Positions 1 to 9,782 are shown, numbered from the stretch's first letter. The stretch: DNA of 64,000 bases from Phaonia tiefii (GCA_963931995.1 OZ008368.1:246333887-246397886); one strand, 5' to 3'. Program-made: numbers and translations. Notes: generated by a model from the sequence alone, not told the origin.

Positions 1-131
1 CCAGCCCATAATGTCATGGACCGATTTGAAGAGGTCTGCGGCAATTCACAATATAAGTCTTCTATCTTCAACTTTTGAGACTGTAAACTCATATCCCGGA
101 AAGACAGGATTGGAAGGAATGCATACCATAT

Positions 132-1375
132 TATAGAATGTACTTTATCTTCTACAGTGATGACTCCAAACTTGACGGCAATTTGGAGATTTGGAGTCCA
201 TTCGAAAAAACTGGGTCTAGAATTTGCACAATGTCCTCCATGCAGAAGTCATGGCAATCGGAGAAGTTGTCCTTTGCCTGGGACGAAACGTCAACAACGT
301 CTGGGGTGTCAATATCTACTGTGACAGTCATGCTGCTATTAAATCTCTGCAATCTGTATTCTTGACTTCAAGAACTGCCCACAACCGCCGAGCATCTCTA
401 AATGAGATGTCCAAACACTTCGATATCCACCTTTCAAGGTTGCCGCACCGTAGATTCGTTGAGCCGGCGAGATTAGGGACTAACTTTCCTTTTCCACTGG
501 ATATGGAGCATGTGGGTATGCTCTTTTCTGCAATCAAGCTCATGTTTACATCCTAAGCTCTCAGACATGTGAATGATAGATGATCTGGAGACACAAAATG
601 CAGGATCGCCTGGCAAGTATGACCAAGTAGTGACCTGAATTGTACCCTTAACTCGACACTGCACGCTGAAAAAATCGGTTTCAGCAACATATTTCAGGAA
701 CCATGTATATGTTTGCAAGCATTGTTTTCCAAAATTAAAGAACTGCTGCATTCTTGTTTCCTTGTTGTCTTTTTTTTTCTTTTGTTTTCAGCAGTTTCAA
801 CAATCAAAGTCACATTTTGGTCAATCAAAGTCACATTTTGGTCACAAAATCATTTCCCAAACATTTAATATTGAATAGCAAACACAGAGTGTTTGGACAA
901 AAATTTACTATATTTGCGACAAGCTACAAACACGTTATATTTGCATCGAAACAACAAAAACAGACAGATTTTTCAGCGCGTGTTTAATAGGCAGACACGC
1001 GTCTAGACTTGGAATCTCAGCTCATGATTACTGCAGAAGCAGTGCCGGTGAACAGGAGGACGAGAGCGTTGAACATCTTATATGCTACCGCCCGGTCTTT
1101 TGTATGAGTAGGAGAAAATATCTAGGATCTAACAGACATTCAGGAAGTTAAGCTGAATGCTCTTAGGACCTTTTTGCAGAGTAGTAATTGATTCGCCAGG
1201 GTCTAATGTACGTCTGATCTTTACTGTCATCCTTGAATATCAGGATGAGGTACCATATGGCTTGTCGAGGTCAATTTACAGGTTCAACGATGGCAATGGA
1301 ATATGATATTCCGCGGTATCACAATGGTCCTCATTGGACTAAGTGTGTCAATAGTGGTATCCACTTCTATTAACC
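132..1375 (+). pseudogene. Non-LTR retrotransposon 3' end: RNase H domain and C-terminal zinc motif, broken
   Basis: Frames on the + strand spell a decayed RNase H domain. It begins near 140 with a FYSDDSK-like strand, continues with HAEVMAI and VNIYCDSHAAIKSL, then SRTAHNRRASLNEMSKHFDIHLS and an ARLGT motif near 470. After a break, frame 991-1151 reads GRHASRLG, then HDYCRSS, then ESVEHLICYRPVF, which is the Cys/His-rich tail usual at the end of such polyproteins, and stops at 1149-1151. The 3' UTR to about 1375 has the AACGATGG/GTATCACAATGG style and ends in taacctcacc. Several frameshifts and stops are present, and a repeat at 695-987 interrupts it. RNase H plus this tail fits the I/R1-like group; the clade is inferred. 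The element is truncated by the window edge. Confidence 0.75.
695..987 (+). repeat. Dispersed ~290-bp repeat, copy 1, inside the RNase H retroelement
   Basis: It starts CAGGAACCATGT and ends near TTCAGCGCGTGTTTA. The same sequence, diverged, lies at 62221-62508. Both share the blocks GCAAGCATTG, ATATTGAATAGCAAACACA and ACTATATTTGCGAC. It separates the RNase H part from the zinc-motif part of the retroelement, so it is an insertion. No clean target duplication was found. A small internal direct repeat (GTCACATTTTGGTCA) occurs at 810-845. Superfamily unknown. Confidence 0.6.
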
Positions 1376-1781
1376 TCACCTAGTGGTCAAGTCAAGAATA
1401 CATATAGCTGAGTGTTTATACCAGTCTAACTGATTCGTCTCTGTCATCGATTTCTAAAGTAGTGTAGATATTAAAGAATAGGAAAAACAGTGGGATATCC
1501 CCTGGAATAAATATGTGACCTGGTCTACGAAAAGGGAGCTTACGTGCGAAAACTAGTTTTCTGTGAAAAAGCTGTTAAAAGTAAGCAACTCGTTTCGTCA
1601 GTTTCTCATTATCTCGTTAATTGTTCTCCGCGCCGGAAGTCCAGTAAGTGTTGTTGTTGGTCGGAATATTATTATAGTTCATCGTGTAAGTTGCTAGTGT
1701 GGAACATTTAAAAAAGTAACACTGAAGAAGTGACGTTTACTGTTTCTGTTGATTATCGTCTTCGCATTTCGCATGAAATGA

Positions 1782-2973
1782 AACACGAGTGTTGATGAGG
1801 AGTTCAGTGCCGTTTACCGGCAATATTTCCATGAAAAGGATGATGAAAACGATGATGAAAACTATGAAGAGAGCGATGATGATGAAGACGAAGTATGTGT
1901 ATCTCAGGCAGAAGATGATACCGAACAAACTTTTGTTAACATGGACCTGTATGTTGTTGATGTAAAGGAGGAGGAGCTGGTAACAAAATTTCTGTCAAAA
2001 GATTGTTGTAATAATGAATGCCATACACTGATATCACGGGAAATGATCGAGAGTACGCGGAACAATTGTTTAGAGATGTCGAAAAATGAACTTGATTTAG
2101 TGATACTAAGTCACATCGAAGCTGGAATTATGAGTAACGAAAAGCTAGAAAGTGTATACGCAAAGCTTGCTGGGCGGACGAAATATGGACAGAGACAGGA
2201 TACAGAAGTTATGAGGCATAGAATTCAATTTACCTTCTACAGAGTACTTGTTTGTCGTTCGTTTTTCCTTTTTGTACATGCCTGTACGACGAAGCGTTAC
2301 GAAAATTTAGTACGTCATTTTCACGCACAGGGTGTAACAGTACGCCAACACGGACTGGCAAATAAACCGAGTACACATCCAAAGTCATTTAAACCGGCTG
2401 ACATCGAAAAAGCTGTTAAATTCATCGAGTCTATAGCCGATTTAATGGCTCTTCCACTGCCCGGACGACTCCCAAAATTTAAGGATTTTCGGATAATGAA
2501 ACTGCCATCCAGCGAGATGAAGTCCTCAATTTATCGAAAATACATTTCTTCACTCAGTGATGACGAATTGAGGATGAGTAATTGCAGTTTTCGACGGATA
2601 TGGTCCAAATACATACCCCATGTTAATAATCTCTACAGATTGTGTGAAAACAAAGAAATTCGCAGACAGTGAAGAAGTGCAGTCCTTTAAGCTTATGTTA
2701 AAACCTATCGATCCTGAAATGCCGAAAGTTATACAACCAGCCGGTTTACCTTTGGAACGTCAGTGGTACATCTATCACAATCTTCGCAGCTTAGTTTCGG
2801 ATATATCTAAAGTAGATATTGTGGCTCCATTGCCGAAAGATTTGCCACCGAAGAAACGGAAGGCAAAAACTAGTGAAGATGTTCTCAAACCAGACGAGGA
2901 ACCAGGTCCATCTTCCTCAGGATCAACACGTAAAAAGATCTCAAGGAAAACGACAAAAAAGAAAAATACATAA
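1782..2973 (+). pseudogene. Transposon-borne protein of an uncharacterised metazoan family, catalytic core deleted
   Basis: The frame is open from 1782 with an Asp/Glu-rich stretch, then ATG 1941 to a stop at 2672. A second frame carries on to 2973. Visible blocks are a CNNECH Cys/His motif, a MSKNELDLVILSHIEAG helix, and HGLANKP followed by LPGRLPKFKDF and LPSSEMKSSIYRKY. The tail has IQPAGLPLERQWYIYHNLR and a basic Ser/Lys-rich end (KKRKAKTS, STRKK) that could be a nuclear signal. From memory this layout matches a large uncharacterised family (DUF7869-like) in which a several-hundred-residue core lies between CENK and the RQWYIY tail. Here the two parts meet at about 2650-2675 with a frame change, so the core is gone. 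The start is unclear because a stop precedes 1782; an upstream exon is possible. Confidence 0.55.
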
Positions 2974-3240
2974 ACTACTCAGCATTATTATTTTTGGCCC
3001 ATAATACGTTTTTCTACTGTATAGTCATGTCTTTATAACTTATAATTCAATGTATTTTGTTCATTACCAATAAATTATATTTTGTCGTATTTTTACTCTT
3101 CTTTCTCTACATTTTTAGTACACTTCTAAGCAAGTTAGGATTTTCTGCTTTTCACCACGTGAAAAAGCATTTCATCTTCCATCCGAATCAACCAAAAAGT
3201 GAAAATTGATTTTTGACACCTAAGCCCCCTTTCCGTAGAC

Positions 3241-3243
3241 CAG
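3241..3243. repeat. Target-site duplication CAG, left side of Harbinger
   Basis: CAG at 3241-3243 is repeated at 6510-6512, exactly flanking the GGCCCTATTTC...GAAATAGGGCC ends. Removing the element plus one CAG restores GTAGACCAGGTCACA, the uninterrupted TIR of the outer transposon. Confidence 0.85.
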
Positions 3244-3531
3244 GGCCCTATTTCACCAACCACTTTTCATTTGCAAATTTTCAGCTTTTCAATGTGTCAA
3301 TATTTTGTGTTTCACCAACTAACTAAATGATGCAATGTTGAAAAAATGCAAAGTGGCTGTTTCACCAAACTACATTTTGCACTTTACTTGCAAAGTCATT
3401 TTTGTTGAAAAGTTGCATAATTTATCATGTTTCTGTTTCACCAAAACTATTTACTCCGTATGTACATTGCCAATTTCGAGTTAAATATGCATAGAGAAAT
3501 TTCTCATTGCAGTTTGTTTCAGTCGTTGATA

Positions 3532-4574
3532 ATGCATCGGTTCGAAAGGTTATTCGAAGAAAGTGATGGGGAAACTCATAATAGGTGTATTCGGGATAGA
3601 AAAAACTATGAAATACTCGAAAAGAGTGTAACTATTGAGCGGTTCCGACTTAATAAAGTGCAAATTGAATTTGTTTTAAATAAAATCGGTGACAAGTTAC
3701 TACAGAGCGAAAAAAATTATGCATTAAGTCCGTTGCAGCAACTGTTAACTGCGTTACACTGGATGGGCAACGGGGGACAATATCATGGTGTTGCGGACAT
3801 GCATGGGGTAAGCAAGGCAACTGTATGCAGAGTTGTTCACCGCGTTGCAGAAGCATTAGTAGAAGTAATGCTTCAAGACACTGTTTGCTGGCCAATGAAC
3901 AGTAGCGAGAATGCTTCACAATTTCTGAGACAAGGTGGATTTCCTCAGGTTGCTGGGTGTATTGATGGCACTGTTATAAATATTGATGCGCCTATTGAAA
4001 ACGAAGAGCATTTCGTTAATCGACATGGAAGGCATTCGCTTAATGTGATGATGGTATGTGGACCGAATCGTCCACGCATCCTACGTAATTCGCAACTGTT
4101 TGCCGACTTCGAAAATGGATTTCGCCCCTTTCCTAATGCCATCATCTTAGGCGATAGCGCCTATCCATTGAAGGAATGGTTGATTCCGCCGATTCGAAGA
4201 AATCCTAGTGACATTCGTGAAGTTAGGTTCAATAGAGCACATAAATCGACGAGGAGAATAGTAGAAAACAGTTTTGGTAAGTAAACTTTATATTTTTCAT
4301 GACTATATTGTTCCAATGCTTTATTTTCATTAAAGGCGCCTTAAAGGAGAAATTTCCCTGTTTGAACCACTTGCGCGTTCAGCCAATATTTGAAGCAAAA
4401 ATAGTGCTTTCATGTGCGATTTTGCATAACGTGGCCATAGATAAGGAAGAAGTTCTGGCCAACCTAGGTGAAGTAAGCGAAGAAGCAGAAGAGGAGATAA
4501 ATGCAGAAGAGAATTTCCCAACTGAATATACTAACAGAACTCTTGAGAATTTAATTAATTTTTTCTACATCTAA
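3532..4574 (+). pseudogene. Harbinger transposase (DDE_Tnp_4 type), two exons, second catalytic Asp missing
   Basis: Exon 1 is 3532-4276. The donor GTAAGT starts at 4277 and the acceptor TTAAAG ends at 4335. Exon 2 is 4336-4574 and the frame is kept across the intron. The frame is also open back to ATG 3427; 3532 is preferred because family proteins start shortly before a MHRFERLF-like helix. Domains: an HTH-like region with GVSKATVCRVVHRVAEAL (about aa 100-120), then AGCIDGTVINI (first Asp), GDSAYPLKEWLIPP, and VENSFGALKEKFP (catalytic Glu) spanning the intron. The usual PGSxHDxR segment with the second Asp is absent: MMVCGP runs straight into NRPRILRNS, an in-frame loss of about 20 residues. 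Length ~327 aa is slightly short for the family. Confidence 0.85.
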
Positions 4575-4710
4575 TAAATAAAAACACATAAGACAGGAGA
4601 TACATTGCTTAAATTTATTGAAAAATAGATAAAAAATTTCATTAAACAAATAAAAAAAAAACAAAGGAATAATTATTCAGGAATACATTCATATGTACAT
4701 AATGTTCTTT

Positions 4711-5532
4711 TCAAAATGCATTTACATGGAGTTCACGTTCTTCAGTACTATTAACGCTGACACTTTCTTCATTGCTTGCATTTTCAAAACTTTTTGTATA
4801 TTTCGAACACTGTAACCCAAGTTCATTTTCAAGTTTCAAAATTTCTAAATTATTTTTATATATTTCTGTTCTTAGCAGCTCTTTTTTCAAACTATTCATT
4901 TCGCTTTCATTGGCAGAGACGTTTCGTAGTTTTTTCTTTTTTGCATTGATATTTGTATGCGTAAGTAATCTTGCTTGCCTATCACGTTCTGCTTGCGCAA
5001 CTAACCCAGGGTCCCCACCTGTTTCAGGCAAGTCTAATCCATTTACTACAGGAGAATCTGTTCCTATAATGTCGAGTATCGATTGGTCTACGTCATCAAG
5101 TTTTGCTGCTTTTCCCCCACTTGTCCCAGTCTTTCTGGCGTTATCTCTTTTGGCCTGTAAAAGATTTGTGATACAGAAACACTCACAAGAAAAATATTTA
5201 TAAAGAGCCATAATACAATTCAACTTACTAAAGTTCGGCATTTCCATAGCCCGAATAATTTGTCTCGAGCGTACATCCAGTCATGTTTGTCTTTTGCTAA
5301 GCCAACAGCTTGCGCTTTTATTAGAACTTCCCGCCAACCTGCTTCCTTTTGTATCTTAGTGACAGCATTATTTTGAAAGGATGCAAAAAGAGTTTCCTAG
5401 TAATGCAAACAGAATTTTCAATAAAATATGCAGTATGTGTACTATACAATATGTTTTAATTAAATTTACCTTTTTGCTTTTAATTACCTCCAAAACTGCC
5501 AATTTTAGTTGTTGTTGAGACGCTCGATTCAT
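4711..5532 (-). CDS. Harbinger Myb/MADF-like DNA-binding partner, three exons
   Basis: Exons on the minus strand are 5532-5470, 5396-5229 and 5154-4711, with GT/AG introns in phase 0. The product is about 224 aa. Exon 1 gives MNRASQQQLKLAVLEVIKSK. Exon 2 has the trihelix core: ETLFASF, then GWREVLIKAQAVG, HDWMYARDKLFGLW and KCRT, with the spaced tryptophans of MADF/Myb-like proteins. Exon 3 has a basic start (AKRDNARKTG), an acidic middle and a Leu/Lys-rich helix ending near LENELGLQC. In Harbinger elements this protein binds the transposase and helps bring it to the ends; that is family knowledge. An alternative exon-1 donor at 5487 is possible. No stop or frameshift is seen, so it may be intact. 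Confidence 0.75.
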
Positions 5533-6713
5533 CTTCGCTTCGTACCACTTCAAACACAATAATGAAATAGTAGAAGAGATTCAGTTATGTTGAAGGTCAC
5601 ATTCATCAAGAAGAAGCAAGTGGAGAAGTTGGCGTCGACTCCATCTTCTCAACTTGTGTAAACTCGCCCGGTCACAGAGCTATCTCTCTATCAGCTGTAG
5701 GCTAATCGCTCAGAGTTGATTTTATCTGAAGACGTTGCCAAAGCTGAATGAAGGGCAGCACTGGCACCAAGATAGTTAGCAGTGTTGAGAATCATAAGTA
5801 TTATACAATATTTTACAATGTTTCTTATAATTTAAATGGTTGGAAGTTAATTAGATGTATTTTACATGAATATTTTCTCACACTATGTTACATTTAGGTA
5901 TGTTGTGTTGTTATTTTATTTATATCTAGTTGAAAGTATGGGAGAATTGTATGCAATGTGTTAACTTGTATGCATAGACTTCATAACGGGTATCGGTTGT
6001 CGTTATGTACTCCATAATTTGAACAAATGCCAACAATACATTATAGGTAAACAACAACAAATACATGTATTACAGTAGGTGCTCGATAATATTTATCCAC
6101 GTCAATAGCAACGCTCGGAATAGTAATCAGCTAAATTCTAACATGTTTATTTTTTCCTATTTTTTTAAAAATAATGTACTCTATTACAAAAAATTGTCTT
6201 ACTGATTATTTTAACTTATACGATTTCATTAAAATTTAAATGTGTGCATATTTACCTTGTTGGAATTAATTCATATGATTGAGTTGCTACTGTAGTACAT
6301 TCTTTTTTACTTTGTAAACTAGAACGAACAACAAGAATTTGCAAAGTGTATGTGAAACGCTTTACATTTGCAAAGTGAAAAGATGAAAAAGGAATTTGAA
6401 AAGTTGAAAAACTGCAATTGAAAAGTGTATGTGAAACGTAAGATCTTTTCACTATGCAATATTCACAACTGCAAATTTGCAAATGAAAAGTGGTTGGTGA
6501 AATAGGGCCCAGGTCACATATTTACTTTAATGTGTCGAAAGAAGCTATCAAGTGTTTGGTCTTTTTAAAGCAATGCAAGAGATTCGTCACTCCATCTGAC
6601 CAGGGGGTTTCTATGGCACAGTTGATGGAAATGGTACTAGGGAAATGATGTAGAATGAGAGAACAAAGAAGACATACAGATTATAGACCATACAGCAAAC
6701 CAAGTTTAAAAGT

Positions 6714-7141
6714 CATAGACTAATACTTTTAGAAGACCCAATAGTTCTCCCACCAAATTTATAACATTTGGCCTGGTGTGATATTTACGTATGATGTTGA
6801 AGAGAATTGCTTTACTAATACCAGATAGAGGCAATGGTTCAAAACAACGAACAAAATAACAACAACGGCATTTCGTTTTGTGTGTTAAAACTATTGTTTT
6901 AAATACAACACAAGTGTATCCTAACAATTACAGTCAATTAAAAAAATTTTAAAACACATTTAAATTTCACAGTTTTTCACCAAAACGACATGAGAAATTA
7001 AAGCAAGACGTTATTGTAATTCCACCTGGTGTATGCCACTTTGCGTCAAACATCTCTCTATCACACCGGCCGCATCAAGAAAAGTGTGAAAGGAAACATC
7101 AGATGAGCGAAATATTCTCTCTAGTCTGAGATTACTCTATG
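6714..7141 (-). mobile_element. hAT-1 MITE (CATAGA ends), 8-bp TSD TTAAAAGT
   Basis: The 428-bp element runs from CATAGACTAATAC to ATTACTCTATG, flanked by TTAAAAGT at 6706-6713 and 7142-7149. An 8-bp duplication with short TIRs points to hAT. The interior shares with other copies the blocks CACCTGGTGTA, AAACGACATGA and CTCTATCTGGTATTA (reverse sense here). It belongs to the subfamily with CACCGGCCGCATCA near one end. No transposase is present. Confidence 0.85.
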
Positions 7142-7162
7142 TTAAAAGTGTTTGATTGATAC

Positions 7163-7336
7163 CATGATACAAATACAAGCATTGTTGTAATTTCCGTACC
7201 CAGTTATTGTCAAAATCAGCTGATAAAAATGTAGACAACGCACTCACACAAACATCTTTGTCATTTACTGGGTACGATGAAATGTAAACAAAGGAAATCA
7301 TATGGGCTGACGCTACTACCTTGTATTTATATCATG
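7163..7336. mobile_element. 174-bp hAT-type MITE, TSD ATTGATAC
   Basis: The ends are CATGATACAAATACAAG and its near-perfect inverse CTTGTATTTATATCATG. ATTGATAC at 7155-7162 is repeated at 7337-7344. The uninterrupted site is visible in the Z copy near 16500. A second internal inverted pair (GTACCCAGT / ACTGGGTAC) surrounds the middle. Only one copy was seen in the window. Confidence 0.85.
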
Positions 7337-7534
7337 ATTGATACTAATGGCAGCTAAATTATGTTTGCATCGAACGAAAAAACGCATTCCCTTTTATTTC
7401 TGTCCGTATTATGCCAACCAAAGAGTAAATTACCAAAGCAATTCGTACTCGATGAAATGGCCTACTACCTCGTCGTCATCAAGAGAACATGAAGAGAGGG
7501 ATAGTGGCTCTTGTCTATTTCTCTATGGTCTGAC

Positions 7535-7945
7535 TTTCTCAATATCTTCGTCACGTACATTCGTCCGACGACGATATATGGCTGTCATATTTGGGCTGGT
7601 GCTACTATGTCTACTCTGAAGGTTCTAGACCGTGTGCAAAAGAGAGCAATTGCAAGCGATATAAGGGTAGCTAATGTATCTCCTTGTAATATAGTCATTT
7701 ATCTCCTTGGAATATAGTCGATATGTATGGCTGTTTTATCGATATTTTCATGGGAAGATTTCCTCTGAGATCACAGATAAGAGTACCTAACTATACAATA
7801 AGGTTGTCCAAAGACTGTCAATTGGCCAGTGGCAGATCTAACAACACACAATAGAGAGAATTCACGTTTCAGCATAACGGTCCGTATGTGGAATAACCTT
7901 CCGCCGAGTATATTACCTATTACTTATGATAACAATAAGTTTAAG
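7535..7945 (+). pseudogene. CR1-like non-LTR retrotransposon, 3' end of the reverse transcriptase ORF
   Basis: The frame reads FVTYIRPTTIYGCHIWAGA, then LKVLDRVQKRAI, then after a frameshift WLFYRYFHGK and, further on, RMWNNLPPSI-like sequence near 7890. This is the thumb/C-terminal part of CR1-like reverse transcriptases (IRPxxEYxxHxWAGAP...LDxVQKRA...FYRYFHG). Several stops and frameshifts are present. Only the last ~400 bp exist, a typical 5' truncation. It directly follows repeat Z. Confidence 0.7.
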
Positions 7946-7946
7946 C

Positions 7947-8060
7947 AGGGGGGTTCTATGTAACAGCTGATCAACCTTGAATTGGGAAAACATGCAGAAT
8001 AAATTACGAACGAGAAATAGCGACAGATGACAGATGGTTGCTCAATGAGTTTTCACATAT
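7947..8060 (+). repeat. Partial copy of a Z-like repeat end
   Basis: CAGGGGGGTTCTATGTAACAGCTG and the following AT-rich stretch resemble the start of repeat Z (6601, 16385) and the segment at 44003. The rest is missing. The interval to 8171 holds nothing else that was recognised. Confidence 0.45.
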
Positions 8061-8174
8061 TTGTCTTTGTGCATTGAACTAAAAGTACAAAACTCATCAA
8101 CTGACAATATTTTTGTCAAAGACGATCAAGAAGTAGACGACCCAAAGGTGTGCGCAATTTGGCAACCTTCGTAA

Positions 8175-9035
8175 CGCCTTGTTCACTCTGCCACGAAATT
8201 GATAATTTCGGATTGAAATTGTCGAACGAAATTGAAATCGTTCATACTGGAATTTGAGCAATTTCGTTGAAAAATCACAACTGTTTGTTTACAAAGATTG
8301 CCATTAGTAAAATTTTAGTGCCTGGACACAATAACCAAAATTCTGTCGGGAAATGAATGAAAACAATAAAATAAATGAATGGTACGTGAACTTTAACACG
8401 AAGCACTGATTCACTACGGTTTATAATATATTTTCACAACTCTATGTCGATGAAAACTTAAAATTTCAATTTGATGAATGAGGCGGCATACAATTGATTT
8501 GTGTTTTGTTGTAATTTTAGTAACCACGTGTTCGGTGAACGAAACCGACCCATAATTATCGACGGAGTTGTAGCAACAACAAAAAATTAATCGACGGCGG
8601 CAACTGAGATTTTATCAAATGAGATTTTTCGGCAGACGTTACTTAGGCTCATCTCTTTGGTTGTGACATTATTAGACACTTTTTTTTAGTAATTCGGGAC
8701 TAAAAGCGGCTTAGGTGATAATATCGGCCAAGATTTTAAGTCGAAGCGTGCCTTAATGACGGCGGCGTGAACTTGAAAAAATTATCAACGACGATGGCAT
8801 ACCGGACAATTTTCTGTCGACTTCGTTCTCCTGCATATATGTAAAAAAGAGTACTAAGTTAATTTTGTTGAGTAAAAACAGCGTTGTATACGACAATTTT
8901 AAGTCAATTTCAACGAAATTGTTGTAAATATCTCAATTTAATAGTTGTCAAAATATATGCGAAATTGAGCAATTTCAACTCAATTTCAGCCCAAATTGCG
9001 AAAGACTTCAATTTCGCGACAGCGTGAACTAGGCA
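8175..9035. mobile_element. 861-bp non-autonomous DNA transposon, TIR CGCCTTGTTCACTCTG, TSD TAA
   Basis: The left end is CGCCTTGTTCACTCTGCCAC followed by GAAATTG. The right end is its inverse with few changes (TTTCGCGACAGCGTGAACTAGGCA). TAA flanks both sides (8172-8174 and 9036-9038). Inside each end the motif GAAATTG/CAATTTC recurs several times. A 3-bp TAA duplication suggests a Harbinger-like origin, but no protein supports this. No ORF of note was found. Confidence 0.7.
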
Positions 9036-9038
9036 TAA

Positions 9039-9338
9039 AGGAGAAACAAAAAGTGGTAACAATTCACTCAAACGCATTTCTCTATCGCGTCATATCTTGA
9101 TTATTTCATACTTTTTGCATAGTTCATGTAATTTTACTTCAACAGGGTTGGACTTTGTGTAGTTATAAACAATAACACTATCAAAAAGCTGTTCATGTAT
9201 TGAAATATATAATGGAGAAAGTAAGAGCGAGAGAGAGTAGATAATGATTATGGCTCACTCGTTTTGTTTGTAGGCATTCGAATGAAGAGTAAATTTTACT
9301 GTCTACTTTAGTACATCGTTTTTGTTTTTCATTAAATC
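9039..9338. other. Intergenic, degenerate repeat
   Basis: The segment around 9190-9300 (GTATTGAAATAT, AGTAAGAGCGAGAG, CACTCGTTTTGTTTG) matches the tandem repeat near 31371-31500 in diverged form. No gene was seen. Confidence 0.4.
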
Positions 9339-9346
9339 AAGGAAAC

Positions 9347-9772
9347 CATAGAATAATACATACGTAGATAAACTTATTCTCTCATCTGACGTTTCATTTC
9401 ACACTCTTCATCGTAGGTTTGTGGAAATGAGAGCAACTAAATTTAAAATTACCTTACACCAGGTGGAGTTACAAAATATGTTCACTTATCTTTTTCCTGT
9501 CGTTTTGGTGTAGAACTGAAAAATTTAAATATATTTTGCACTTTTTTGTTGACTTTTATCGTTGGTATACATTTGTATTGTATTTAACACAACTAGTTTG
9601 TCACAAAAACACGAAATTCGGTTGTTGTTCCTTTGTGGATCGCTGTATACTATTGCCACCATCTGGTATAATTGAACCCATATTTCTACCATCCAATGTT
9701 TACTTTCCATCGTACCTATGACGTTTAATTTATTGAGCGAATAAAAGCTTCTATGGTATGTATTATTCTATG
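9347..9772 (+). mobile_element. hAT-1 MITE, TSD AAGGAAAC
   Basis: The 426-bp copy runs from CATAGAATAATACATACG to TATTATTCTATG. AAGGAAAC lies at 9339-9346 and 9773-9780. Landmarks in order are TCTCATCTGACGTTTCATTT, CACCAGGTGGAGTTACA, GTCGTTTTGGTG, TTATCGTTGGTATACATTTG and GACGTTTAATTTATTGAG. It is a good reference copy for the family. Confidence 0.92.
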
Positions 9773-9782
9773 AAGGAAACAA

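Larger units (their letters stand above)
3244..6509 (+). mobile_element. PIF/Harbinger DNA transposon, near full length (3266 bp)
   Basis: The TIRs begin GGCCCTATTTCACCAACC and extend inward with CACTTTTCATTTGCAAATTT. Subterminal copies of TTTGCAAAGTG and AAAAGTGTATGTGAAACG occur at both ends. The 3-bp CAG target duplications and the two divergent genes, a DDE transposase (+) and a Myb/MADF-like protein (-), are the standard Harbinger organisation. From 5533 to 6250 there is AT-rich non-coding sequence in which nothing was recognised. The transposase lacks a catalytic Asp, so the copy is predicted inactive. Confidence 0.9.
1508..6524 (+). mobile_element. DNA transposon with ~40-bp TIRs, internally deleted, split by a Harbinger
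   Basis: The left end (TAAATATGTGACCTGGTC...) and the right end are inverted copies of about 40 bp. They share TATGTGACC, then TGGTCTACG, AAAGGG and GCTTA. The right TIR is in two pieces, 3200-3243 and 6510-6524, because the Harbinger at 3244-6509 landed inside it. Without the Harbinger the element is about 1.75 kb. The target duplication is uncertain; a TA directly outside TGTGACC at both ends is possible. Its gene is at 1782-2973. The superfamily is not assigned. Confidence 0.75.
6601..7534 (+). repeat. Repeat family Z, copy 1, with two nested hAT MITEs
   Basis: It starts CAGGGGGTTTCTATGGC and continues with ACTAGGGAAATGATGTAGAA, then GTGTTTGATTGATAC, then CCAACCAAAGAGTAAATTAC, ending near TCTATTTCTCTATGG. 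The same backbone lies uninterrupted at 16385-16655, which defines the two insertions (6714-7141 and 7163-7336) exactly. A third copy is at 38225-38498 (minus). Superfamily unknown. Confidence 0.65.

Noticed and set aside
754..987. 77-codon ORF as a gene
   Set aside because: It lies within a dispersed non-coding repeat that recurs at 62221 without an equivalent frame.
4772..5203. 143-codon + strand ORF
   Set aside because: It is the antisense of the Myb-like protein's third exon; the minus-strand exons with consistent GT/AG introns explain it.
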